This document shows, one piece after another, positions 1-6,220 of a stretch of 10,134 nt of DNA (position 1 is its first letter; every line of letters begins with the position of its first letter). Origin of the DNA: Candidatus Nitrosocosmicus sp. (GTDB taxonomy: Archaea; Thermoproteota; Nitrososphaeria; Nitrososphaerales; Nitrososphaeraceae); the NCBI GenBank assembly GCA_030452275.1, contig JAKDMR010000052.1:1-10134 (forward strand). Reading direction: 5' to 3'. A program made the position numbers and the translations under genes. A model generated the notes under the pieces. It searched no databases, had not been told where the DNA came from, and worked only from the letters and a program-made list of their open reading frames with translations.

Positions 1-117
1 TTACATACGCTAGACAGAAATAAAGCTCTTTTGACTAATTACGCAAGAGATCTAAACTTAATATCTATACAATTATCCATTGAGTATTTAGAGTCAAAAT
101 GCCTAGATTGTATAAAA

Positions 118-1077
118 TCAACAGGTATTTTTATACAACCAACACTTTACCAAATTATTACCAACCAGAATATCAGGGGGATCGTTTTTGCAATCTCCAA
201 ATGCACGAGGACATCTATCTATAAACCGACATCCTTCTCCTATTCCTGTCAGATTGGGAGGATCTCCTTTAATAAATTTGATGGATTTCTCTGAGGATCT
301 TATATGAGGTATTGATTGGATGAGGGCTTGAGTATATGGGTGCAATGGTTTTTCAAAAACTGTTTTGACATCTGAAATTTCAACAGCTTGCCCTGCGTAC
401 ATGATGATTACGCTATCTACCAGATTTGGAATCAGTGACATGTCATGAGTTATGATTATTATTTTCATATTTGTTTCCTGTTTTAATTTTTTTAATAATT
501 GTAATACTTGTGATTGAATTACTACATCTAATGCTGTAGTCGGTTCGTCTGCGATTAGAATCGTAGGCCCGAGTAATAGCGCATTGGCTATTACTATTCG
601 TTGCTTCATTCCACCACTCAATTCATGGGGGTATTTTTTACAAACAAAGTCTGGATTTAATCCTACATCGTTAAGAGCAGACCTGATAATTGAAATACAA
701 TCTTTATTAGATATTTTTTTTCTATGTGTTGACAAGATTTCTCTCATCTGATCTTCTATGGTAAACACTGGATCAAGACTATTCATTGATCCTTGAAATA
801 CCATTGATATTTTCTTCCACCTGTATTTCTCATTGAATTCTTTCTCTGAGATATTCAAAATATCTTGATCTTCAAAGATGAAACTTCCTGATACTATGGA
901 GCCGTTTTCTGCCAATGATCTCATGAGCCCATATGCAAGCGAACTCTTTCCTGATCCGGATTCACCTATTATACCAATACCTTGGGTATCTTTCATTTTA
1001 AACGAAACATTGTCAACGGCATTTAAGATTCCTGACTTTGTTTTGTAAGCAATAGAAAGATCATTTACTTCAAACAT
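118..1077 (-). CDS. Oligopeptide/dipeptide ABC transporter ATP-binding protein (OppD/DppD type)
   Basis: Cytoplasmic ATPase that powers uptake of peptides or similar solutes through a membrane permease pair. In the 319-aa form, Walker A (GESGSGKS) lies at residues 38-45, the Q-loop at Q95, the ABC signature LSGGMKQ at 153-159, Walker B ILIADE at 173-178 and the H-loop at H211. After the nucleotide domain comes the family's C-terminal oligo_HPY extension (LHPYTQAL near 245-252) with four cysteines, C283, C289, C296 and C312. Iron-sulfur binding has been reported at this position in some DppD proteins; here that is inference. The frame also starts at ATG 1131, adding 18 residues. I prefer ATG 1077 because homologues begin close to MFEV and a TATA-like box (1103-1111) sits about 30 bp upstream of it. 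No permease or binding protein lies beside it in the window, so its partners are unknown. Confidence 0.92.
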   Translation of the reverse strand: MFEVNDLSIAYKTKSGILNAVDNVSFKMKDTQGIGIIGESGSGKSSLAYGLMRSLAENGSIVSGSFIFEDQDILNISEKEFNEKYRWKKISMVFQGSMNSLDPVFTIEDQMREILSTHRKKISNKDCISIIRSALNDVGLNPDFVCKKYPHELSGGMKQRIVIANALLLGPTILIADEPTTALDVVIQSQVLQLLKKLKQETNMKIIIITHDMSLIPNLVDSVIIMYAGQAVEISDVKTVFEKPLHPYTQALIQSIPHIRSSEKSIKFIKGDPPNLTGIGEGCRFIDRCPRAFGDCKNDPPDILVGNNLVKCWLYKNTC

Positions 1078-1102
1078 ACCGTTTATGCTTTTGTCTGGCC
1101 CG

Positions 1103-1111
1103 TTTTTATAG
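1103..1111 (-). promoter_or_regulatory. TATA-like box for the OppD-type ATPase
   Basis: On the reverse strand the sequence reads CTATAAAAA, centred about 30 bp upstream of ATG 1077. This is the archaeal TATA position for a leaderless or near-leaderless transcript. It lies inside the longer reading frame that starts at 1131, so if it is used, the 18 extra codons are not translated. Inferred from spacing only; no TFB-recognition element was scored. Confidence 0.4.
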
Positions 1112-1298
1112 AATCTATTACTCTCATTCATTTCAAATTACTTCTTATCTGATTAGACATCTTTGGACTTTTGTTTAATCATCATAAGTTCACTTTCTTT
1201 TTTGCTTTATATTGTTTTTTGTATAATTTGTGTCTCAATTTTGAGGAGTTAAACGATTTTATTGGCGATAGGACCACTTTATTTTGATTTCCGTATTT

Positions 1299-1559
1299 AT
1301 GACCGAATTACTTATAACCTGTGTAAAAAAAAACACACAAGGGATCATAGTCCAAGTGGGAATTAATGGAAATATTTTTGATGTCAAGACTATAGCCCAA
1401 AAAATATGGTCTAGGGAGAACACGTATTTTACGATAGCAAATGGGATTAGGGTGAGGGTATTTGCACTTAGACATCCTCCTAATGATGAACCCTACCTTA
1501 CTACAACTACTAACTTGAAATTGCCCAATAATCTTAAATATTTGCCAAAATGCCAATGA
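1299..1559 (+). CDS. DUF3892-type small protein
   Basis: An 86-aa protein of unknown function. It has the layout I associate with DUF3892: short alternating beta strands, then a threonine-rich stretch and the closing signature NNLKYLPKCQ, matching the family's usual 'dNL..LP.C' ending. The frame also opens at TTG 1284, but ATG 1299 (MTELLITCV) gives the normal family N-terminus. A weak T/A-rich box at 1257-1264 lies about 38 bp upstream, so the promoter is uncertain. A 120-codon reverse-strand frame overlaps it almost completely; I favour the forward one because of the C-terminal signature. No signal peptide or membrane segment. It lies between a reverse-strand ABC ATPase and the NusA-like gene, and neither suggests a role. 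Confidence 0.72.
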   Translation: MTELLITCVKKNTQGIIVQVGINGNIFDVKTIAQKIWSRENTYFTIANGIRVRVFALRHPPNDEPYLTTTTNLKLPNNLKYLPKCQ

Positions 1560-1716
1560 CTCTATCTCTACTTCTGGTTTGACCACTTGGTCCATGCTAA
1601 AACTAGAACCAAGTTTAGACGGATATCGGTTAAATTTCCTACTTGGAAGGTCATAGATAAGAAGAATCATTGTTCATAAGCTTTTGTGTTTTGAATGCTC
1701 GTCAAAAAAATCAAAG

Positions 1717-1724
1717 ATATTTAA
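1717..1724 (+). promoter_or_regulatory. TATA-like box for the NusA-like gene
   Basis: ATATTTAA, centred about 28 bp before GTG 1749, the usual archaeal distance for a leaderless start. It makes the upstream GTG 1725 unlikely, since that codon would precede the transcription start. Confidence 0.4.
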
Positions 1725-1748
1725 GTGTATTCTTTTATAAGGTTTAAA

Positions 1749-2258
1749 GTGGTACTGAAAACCCCTATTTGTACTTTTGATGCTAAAACAGGTATTTTAT
1801 GTAACTTATGTGAAAGCAAACTCGAATCAGGCCAGATCACTCAATCGGATGTTGATAGCTCTATAGTTCTTACTAGACTAGCACAAAAAAATTCCAACAT
1901 AAATAAAATGACGTTAATTTCGGCAAAAGAAATTCAGAATGAACATATACTAATGCTCAAGAGTTCTGATTTAAGGCTAATCCGTTCAAACATCGAACTT
2001 AGTGATATCATAAATAAAGCATTTCAGAAAGACATTTGGATAATTGAATCTGATTCTAATGATCGAAGATTTCTAGATAATCTATTTCATCCCATAAAGT
2101 TAGAAAGTGTAAATTTCGTCTGGTTACCTGATGGTAGTAAGTTGACAAGGGTTGTTATGGCAAAGAATTCTAAAAGAATCGATGAAAAGAGGTTAGAAAC
2201 CATTAAAATGATTTCTATGGCAGTTAGGCAAATCGATCTCATAATTGAGTATGATTGA
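1749..2258 (+). CDS. NusA-like KH-domain protein with zinc-binding N-terminus
   Basis: A 169-aa protein resembling the archaeal NusA-like KH proteins, thought to bind RNA and act with transcription. The N-terminus has the conserved-looking PICTFDAKTGILC and a Cys set C8-x9-C18-x2-C21, probably a zinc site. The middle (about 53-105) and the stretch around VWLPDGSKLTRVV (124-136) fit KH-type alpha/beta folds, and the C-terminus is a helix followed by an acidic end. The frame also starts at GTG 1725. I choose GTG 1749 because homologues as I recall them begin a few residues before PIC and because a TATA-like box (1717-1724) lies about 28 bp upstream, giving a leaderless message. aspS follows 67 bp downstream on the same strand with its own box. 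Family assignment is from memory of related sequences, not a search. Confidence 0.75.
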   Translation: MVLKTPICTFDAKTGILCNLCESKLESGQITQSDVDSSIVLTRLAQKNSNINKMTLISAKEIQNEHILMLKSSDLRLIRSNIELSDIINKAFQKDIWIIESDSNDRRFLDNLFHPIKLESVNFVWLPDGSKLTRVVMAKNSKRIDEKRLETIKMISMAVRQIDLIIEYD

Positions 2259-2292
2259 AACCTTTATTCGAATTTCAATGTCGAACATGTAG

Positions 2293-2300
2293 TTTATTAA
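2293..2300 (+). promoter_or_regulatory. TATA-like box for aspS
   Basis: TTTATTAA, centred about 29 bp upstream of ATG 2326. Transcription would begin around 2322-2326, making the message leaderless or nearly so. The AAGGAG at 2301-2306 resembles a Shine-Dalgarno site for TTG 2311 but would then not be transcribed. The box gives aspS a promoter of its own, separate from the NusA-like gene. Confidence 0.45.
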
Positions 2301-2325
2301 AAGGAGTTGATTGATTTCATTAGAT

Positions 2326-3654
2326 ATGGCACACTCAGCTCAGGATGAATCAAAAAACAACAACACAAGAACTCACTTCACTTCTGAATTACAAGAGTTA
2401 CAAACAGGTTCGGAAGTTAAAGTTGCAGGGTGGATTGAGGATTTCAGGGATATAGGGAAACTTGGATTCATATTACTCAGAGATGTGACAGGTTTAGTCC
2501 AAACCGTTTTGGTCGGAGAGATTTTGCAAAAAGCTAAATCAATTCCTAGACAGAGTAATATTTTGATAACCGGTGTAGTACAGAACACCAAGTCTAAGAA
2601 TTTTCCATTCGAGATCAAAGTCAAGGAAATTTTTGTTTATTCACCCGCTTCTCTATCTCTCCCTCTAGATCCAACAGGCAGGGTTGAATCAAATTTGGAT
2701 ACCAGGCTTGACAGTAGAGCTCTGGATCTGCGAAACCCCAAAATTTCTAATATCTTTGTTATTCGTTCAAATATTCTGAGAATAATTCGAGATTTTTTTT
2801 CTGAAAACAAGTTCATAGAGGTTAACACACCAAAAATAATAGGAAGTGCAAGCGAAGGGGGATCAAACCTTTTTTCATTTGATTATTTCAAACGAAAGGG
2901 GTTCTTAGCACAAAGCCCTCAGTTATATAAGGAACAACTGGTCTTGGCTTTGGATCGTGTGTTTGAAATCGCACCATTTTTTAGAGCTGAAAATTCTCAT
3001 ACTCTTAGACATCTTAATGAGTTTTTGAGTGTTGATCTAGAAGCGGCTTACCTTGATTATTATGATGTAATGAATCTAGTGGAAGAGCTAATCAAGAAAA
3101 TACTCATACATATGAAAGATTCCAATTACACAGATAATGAGAATCCGCTCATTAGAGAAAACACAATAAACGATTTAATTTCAATTCCATTTCCAAAAAT
3201 AAGTTACGATAAATGTTTGGACGAATTAACTAGTCTAGGAGAAAAAGTTGCCTTTGGGGATGATTTATCTGATTCCTCTTTAAGAAAGTTAGGTGAAAAA
3301 TTTGACAAGTTCTATTTCATTGTAGACTGGCCACTTGACCTAAAACCTTTTTACATACACGAGAAGGAATCCAGTTCTATCCTGTCAAAGTCATTTGATT
3401 TGCAGTTTGGTCATCTTGAGCTAGTATCTGGAGGGACTAGGCAGCACGATGTGTCAAAACTGAAAAGTCGACTGACCGAACAAGGCTTATCTCCTGAAAG
3501 CTTTAAGGATCATTTGAGAGTCTTTGAGTGGGGGATGCCTCCTCACTCAGGCTGTGGACTTGGATTTGATAGATTAATAATGGTGTTATTAGGTCTTAGT
3601 AATATTAGAGAGGCAGTTTTATACCCTAGAGATACTTCAAGAATTAGCCCTTGA
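2326..3654 (+). CDS. aspS: Aspartyl-tRNA synthetase, archaeal type
   Basis: Charges tRNA-Asp with aspartate; the archaeal/eukaryal form of this class IIb enzyme is about 430-440 aa, and this one has 442. An N-terminal OB-fold anticodon-binding domain covers about 30-105. The catalytic domain follows, with motif 1 around 155-172, motif 2 around 219-233 (FRAE, then RHLNEF) and motif 3 at 411-425 (GLGFDR, catalytic-type Arg416). It lacks the large GAD insertion of bacterial AspRS. The start is ATG 2326, with a TATA box at the leaderless distance; the frame itself extends to TTG 2311. At two positions known to separate Asp-only from Asp/Asn-charging archaeal enzymes it has Glu38 and Asn92 instead of the Trp and Lys of discriminating enzymes (alignment from memory). 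It may therefore also charge tRNA-Asn for the GatCAB route. Its last 11 bp overlap the convergent JAMM gene. Confidence 0.95.
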   Translation: MAHSAQDESKNNNTRTHFTSELQELQTGSEVKVAGWIEDFRDIGKLGFILLRDVTGLVQTVLVGEILQKAKSIPRQSNILITGVVQNTKSKNFPFEIKVKEIFVYSPASLSLPLDPTGRVESNLDTRLDSRALDLRNPKISNIFVIRSNILRIIRDFFSENKFIEVNTPKIIGSASEGGSNLFSFDYFKRKGFLAQSPQLYKEQLVLALDRVFEIAPFFRAENSHTLRHLNEFLSVDLEAAYLDYYDVMNLVEELIKKILIHMKDSNYTDNENPLIRENTINDLISIPFPKISYDKCLDELTSLGEKVAFGDDLSDSSLRKLGEKFDKFYFIVDWPLDLKPFYIHEKESSSILSKSFDLQFGHLELVSGGTRQHDVSKLKSRLTEQGLSPESFKDHLRVFEWGMPPHSGCGLGFDRLIMVLLGLSNIREAVLYPRDTSRISP

Positions 3655-4096
3655 CAATGATCATCTTGATTTCTTCAATCCCATCAATTTTACCTTTTGA
3701 AGAATCACTGAAAATAAAACATCTCATCTCATCAGTTATTGTGGATTTGATTATCCATGGTATTGGATTTATTTCCATGAATGTCTTGTCAGTTTCTGAT
3801 GGAAAGGGTTTGGAAGGATGTGAATGAAATATGCCAACGACCGAGGTGTTTGATAATACTGCGTATTCATAAATTTTCAATAATTCATTTTCATCCATGG
3901 TGAACCTGACCTCGGATGAATCTTTGTTACTCATGGGAATTACCTCTTCAGTCTCATAGCTGTTCTCCTTCTTCTTTCCCAGAAGTATCGCACAGGACTC
4001 CTTTGGACCACTCATGGTTGCAATCTGATCTAATGTTAACAGCTGACTAGCCCTTAGCTCTATTGTTAGTTGATTCATTCCAATGTACCTTGCCAT
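3644..4096 (-). CDS. JAMM/MPN+ metalloprotease (Prok-JAB family)
   Basis: A 150-aa zinc isopeptidase candidate of the Mov34/MPN+ fold. In archaea such enzymes can remove ubiquitin-like modifiers (desampylases of the HvJAMM1 kind), but other roles are possible. Catalytic residues can be placed: Glu33 in KESCAILLG, His91 and His93 in HSHP, Ser100 and Asp103 in PSETD. The motif reads H-x-H-x6-S-x2-D, whereas JAMM proteins usually have seven residues between the second His and the Ser. The DNA here reads cleanly, so this is an in-frame one-codon difference. No signal peptide or membrane segment: cytoplasmic. Start ATG 4096 is backed by a T/A-rich box at 4124-4131 about 31 bp away; Met7 (4078) is an alternative. 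It converges on aspS with an 11-bp overlap and diverges from the cupredoxin gene. Confidence 0.87.
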   Translation of the reverse strand: MARYIGMNQLTIELRASQLLTLDQIATMSGPKESCAILLGKKKENSYETEEVIPMSNKDSSEVRFTMDENELLKIYEYAVLSNTSVVGIFHSHPSKPFPSETDKTFMEINPIPWIIKSTITDEMRCFIFSDSSKGKIDGIEEIKMIIVKG

Positions 4097-4138
4097 TAAA
4101 ATAGAATCGTACTTTTAAGAATCAAAATAAAGAAACTA

Positions 4139-4147
4139 TTAATTATA
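4139..4147 (+). promoter_or_regulatory. TATA-like box for the membrane cupredoxin gene
   Basis: TTAATTATA, centred about 29 bp upstream of ATG 4172, implying a leaderless transcript. It lies in the 75-bp divergent gap shared with the JAMM gene, whose own box (4124-4131, reverse strand) is immediately beside it. Confidence 0.4.
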
Positions 4148-4171
4148 CCATAATCACCCTTTAATATATTC

Positions 4172-4981
4172 ATGACAGACTGGGACTTGCTCATGCCAGG
4201 CGCTGGTTTAACAGCTGTTGGTGCTATTGGAGTAGCCGTATCTCTATCTGGAATCGCTAAAACCTTTATGGATGGAATGCAGTCCGTTTCACTCTTACTA
4301 ATGTTTTTTGGATTAATTTTCTTAACTGCCGGGCTCTTTAAGGATGGTTTTCCTACTTCAAAAAAATCAAAAACAGCAGTGGCCATAATATTGATTCTAT
4401 TCATAACTGCAGGAATTATCGGGGCTGTGCAAGTAAGCATCAGAGTTCCTTCAATATTTTCATTTATCGCCATTATTGTTACTATAAGTATTCCTTCACT
4501 AATAATAATAATCGCTTCTTATCGGAAGCATACTCATTTATTGAAAATAGCCACGGCTTGTGTAGCGGTTATGATAATAGGATCTGGAGTTATAATATCA
4601 ACTGCCTGGATGGCTGCCACTGCAACTCCGACATCGGAGGGTGAAACAACGGACGGTGACTCTCAAAACGCAACAATACCCAAAGTTGTTAATACTACTA
4701 TTGTTGCTGCTACCATCCCTGCCGGTGCCTCTGGCCAGGGAAATCCCTATTATGAACCAGCAATAATCGAAGCCAGTAAAGGCGAAGCTATCGAATGGAC
4801 TAATTTAGACAATGTTCCACATACAGTGACTAGTTTCGCTGATGATGGCCAATCCTTTGATTCATCCTTGATAATGCCAGAAAAGACATACGTCCTCGAT
4901 ACCACTGGTCTTACCGAATCAGAGTATGAATACTTTTGTACTTTACATCCTTTCATGAAAGCCTCATTCACCTTGAGCTAG
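4172..4981 (+). CDS. Five-helix membrane protein with C-terminal cupredoxin (plastocyanin/amicyanin-like) domain
   Basis: A 269-aa membrane-bound blue-copper protein, likely an electron carrier on the outer face of the membrane. Five hydrophobic segments lie at about 11-30, 38-56, 68-88, 94-116 and 124-146. Lys/Arg-rich loops after segments 2 (KDGFPTSKKSK) and 4 (SYRKHTHLLK) place those loops in the cytoplasm and the C-terminus outside. A Ser/Thr/Asn-rich linker (150-180) leads to a cupredoxin of about 85 residues with His217 (NVPHTVTS) and the loop C256-x2-H259-x2-M262, a complete type-1 copper site. The short C-x2-H-x2-M loop is like amicyanin rather than plastocyanin (C-x2-H-x4-M). Ammonia-oxidising archaea encode many cupredoxins in place of cytochromes c, which fits. 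The physiological partner is unknown. Start is ATG 4172, leaderless. Confidence 0.87.
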   Translation: MTDWDLLMPGAGLTAVGAIGVAVSLSGIAKTFMDGMQSVSLLLMFFGLIFLTAGLFKDGFPTSKKSKTAVAIILILFITAGIIGAVQVSIRVPSIFSFIAIIVTISIPSLIIIIASYRKHTHLLKIATACVAVMIIGSGVIISTAWMAATATPTSEGETTDGDSQNATIPKVVNTTIVAATIPAGASGQGNPYYEPAIIEASKGEAIEWTNLDNVPHTVTSFADDGQSFDSSLIMPEKTYVLDTTGLTESEYEYFCTLHPFMKASFTLS

Positions 4982-5015
4982 CCAAAATACCCTCCCAAAG
5001 GCGTGAAAATTTCTT

Positions 5016-5021
5016 AAAAAA
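5016..5021 (-). terminator. Oligo-U terminator candidate after the HNH-like gene
   Basis: Six consecutive A on the + strand (T on the reverse strand) begin 15 bp past the stop of the reverse-strand HNH-like gene. Archaeal RNA polymerase commonly terminates at such U-tracts. The whole 54-bp gap separates two convergent genes. Confidence 0.35.
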
Positions 5022-5035
5022 GGCTATGAGCGGGA

Positions 5036-5329
5036 CTATGGTTTTGAAAATATTTTTTTGATCGAAGAGAACATATTTCCGTTATTATTTGGAGCATTAC
5101 CCTCATAACATTCAGGACAAACAGGTCGTAAGTTTTCTGGTCTGTTGTCCTTTTTTGACCCATTTATATAAATAAAATGTGGTTGATTTGTTCCAGATAA
5201 TTTCTTTGAACATTCCTGACACCTATATTTTGACCTTTCAAGTACTGTTTGCTTTATGGCAAGTGATAATTCTTTATACTTGTCCTTTTTCTTACTATTA
5301 TTACCTGATGCGTTTCCAAAGAAAGACAA
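5036..5329 (-). CDS. HNH-like zinc protein with degenerate active site
   Basis: A 97-aa basic protein. After a charged, Lys-rich N-terminus comes an HNH-nuclease-like treble clef: C37-x2-C40, then PHFIYINGSKKDNRPENL (50-67), then C71-x2-C74. The zinc-binding cysteines and the surrounding scaffold fit HNH proteins, but the second histidine of the usual H-H core appears as Tyr54 and the last His (normally after CPxC) is Tyr75; His51 remains. Cleavage activity is therefore doubtful and DNA or RNA binding is more likely (inference). The tail (78-97) is Asn-rich then basic. The only start in frame is TTG 5329, because a TAG lies just upstream. A TATA-like box on the reverse strand (5354-5361, TTTATGTA) is about 28 bp away and supports it. 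Its other neighbour, divergent, is a 59-aa zinc microprotein. Confidence 0.7.
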   Translation of the reverse strand: MSFFGNASGNNSKKKDKYKELSLAIKQTVLERSKYRCQECSKKLSGTNQPHFIYINGSKKDNRPENLRPVCPECYEGNAPNNNGNMFSSIKKIFSKP

Positions 5330-5380
5330 TATATCTATATTCTTGGATTATCTTACATAAATTCTTTCTTTAGTAATCGA

Positions 5381-5388
5381 TTATATAA
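5381..5388 (+). promoter_or_regulatory. TATA box for the 59-aa zinc microprotein
   Basis: TTATATAA, a perfect palindrome, centred about 28 bp upstream of GTG 5413, as expected for a leaderless transcript. Being palindromic it could in principle also fire toward the HNH-like gene, giving a leader of about 29 nt, but that gene has a better-placed box at 5354-5361. Confidence 0.5.
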
Positions 5389-5412
5389 GGTCAAGTTCAA
5401 ATGGATTAGTCC

Positions 5413-5592
5413 GTGAATAATCTTAAAGGTAATGAGGATATTGGCGAAAGGATGATTCATTGTGCTTTATGTGGCCAAGAAATAAAACACAGTAAGGCAT
5501 GGCCTCACGTGGATGGTGACTCAAACCTGGGAGTAAAAAAAATCGATTATTTTTGTAGTGAGGGGCACAAAGCAGAGTTCTTTGGCTCATAG
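5413..5592 (+). CDS. 59-aa zinc-ligand microprotein (YHS/TRASH-like ending)
   Basis: A short gene easily missed by length cut-offs. It encodes 59 residues with C17-x2-C20 (HCALCGQEI) and, 27 residues on, C48-x3-H52 within YFCSEGHKAEFF. The pair CxxC plus 'YFCS..HK..F' resembles the treble-clef end of YHS/TRASH metal-binding domains, so a single bound zinc or other metal is likely; a function cannot be named. His26, Trp30 and His32 lie between. Supports for it being real: the palindromic TATA box at 5381-5388 at the leaderless distance, codon use typical of neighbouring genes, and a T-rich tract right after the stop. GTG 5413 is the start; ATG 5452 (residue 14) is the alternative and keeps all the metal ligands. 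Probably cytoplasmic. Confidence 0.75.
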   Translation: MNNLKGNEDIGERMIHCALCGQEIKHSKAWPHVDGDSNLGVKKIDYFCSEGHKAEFFGS

Positions 5593-5604
5593 ATGCTGTA
5601 CAGT

Positions 5605-5626
5605 ATTTATTTTATTTATTTATTCT
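5605..5626 (+). terminator. T-rich terminator after the 59-aa gene
   Basis: A run made only of T and A, mostly T (repeats of TTTA), starts 12 bp after the stop codon at 5592. A palindrome CTGTACAG (5596-5603) immediately precedes it. This fits U-rich intrinsic termination in archaea. Confidence 0.4.
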
Positions 5627-5630
5627 TAGA

Positions 5631-5729
5631 AAATTGGCAATTCATTATCAGCTGCCATATCTATTTGGCTCCGAGGGATAACATTTTTTAATCATCCACA
5701 TCATTAAAATTTTTCTTCATTGCCAATTT
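5631..5729. repeat. 11-bp inverted repeat, arms 77 bp apart
   Basis: AAATTGGCAAT at 5631-5641 and its exact reverse complement ATTGCCAATTT at 5719-5729. It occupies the gene-free gap between the 59-aa gene (+) and the 56-aa gene (-), which converge here. It could close a long hairpin or mark two protein-binding sites. Chance similarity is also possible in AT-rich DNA. Confidence 0.4.
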
Positions 5730-5777
5730 CTTTTCTGTATATTTCTAATTAAAGTTATTTGTTTATGTTTGAGGATT

Positions 5778-5948
5778 CTATGCAAACTTTTCCACCAGTT
5801 CAATATGGCACTCATGACCCCTGTGATCCTTGTCAATCATTCTAGCTTCTTCCTCGGTTATGGGAAATCTTTCATCATTCAAATGTTTTGAATCCTTCTC
5901 TAATAATACAATCTTGCATTGGTCACAAATTAATTGTTGTACCATCAT
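5778..5948 (-). CDS. 56-aa zinc-ligand microprotein
   Basis: A short reverse-strand gene, too short for usual ORF cut-offs. It encodes 56 residues beginning MMVQQLICDQCKIVLLE, with C8-x2-C11 near the N-terminus and a second ligand group H45-x-C47-H48 (GHECHIE) near the end. Between them is a charged segment with ITEEEARMIDKDH, which looks helical. Together this suggests a small zinc finger; family and function are not recognised. ATG 5948 and ATG 5945 are adjacent alternatives. A reverse-strand A/T box (5970-5978, TTTAAAAAA) lies 26-29 bp upstream, so the message would be leaderless. No membrane or export signal. Codon use and acidic/basic balance look like a real protein and not a shadow; no competing frame of note overlaps. 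Confidence 0.75.
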   Translation of the reverse strand: MMVQQLICDQCKIVLLEKDSKHLNDERFPITEEEARMIDKDHRGHECHIELVEKFA

Positions 5949-5969
5949 AATATTATTGGCTTCCTATAA

Positions 5970-5978
5970 TTTTTTAAA
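5970..5978 (-). promoter_or_regulatory. TATA-like box for the 56-aa gene
   Basis: TTTAAAAAA on the reverse strand, centred 26 bp upstream of ATG 5948, the archaeal distance for a leaderless start. Confidence 0.4.
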
Positions 5979-6220
5979 CCTTTGGATGAATAGCGAATAA
6001 TTTTTAGTTTTTTGGTTGTAATTTTGTTCTAAAAATGCCCTGTAAGAATTGTAATAATCTCTTGTGACATTGAACGCTAATCTGTGATCTGCCCTTGAAA
6101 ACGAGGCTGATCCTTCCGATCATTAACGAATCTTTGACAAGAAATAAGCACTTTTGGTTTAATAAATAGTATTTAATCTTATTGTAGATAGGTCTGGAGA
6201 ACACGTTTGAATTGGCTGTT

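Noticed and set aside
1..294. Forward frame open from the window edge to 294, possible 3' end of a gene
   Set aside because: From 118 on it is antisense to the well-supported ABC ATPase; the remaining 39 codons are too few to support a gene, though a partial gene ending in an overlap cannot be excluded.
1308..1670. 120-codon reverse-strand frame
   Set aside because: Mostly antisense to the DUF3892-type gene, whose C-terminal signature is convincing; the reverse translation shows no motif.
2301..2313. AAGGAG plus TTG as the ribosome binding site and start of aspS
   Set aside because: The spacing is only 4 nt and the TATA box places the mRNA 5' end downstream of it; other genes here also look leaderless.
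4096..4473. 125-codon reverse-strand frame
   Set aside because: Shadow of the hydrophobic first half of the cupredoxin membrane protein.
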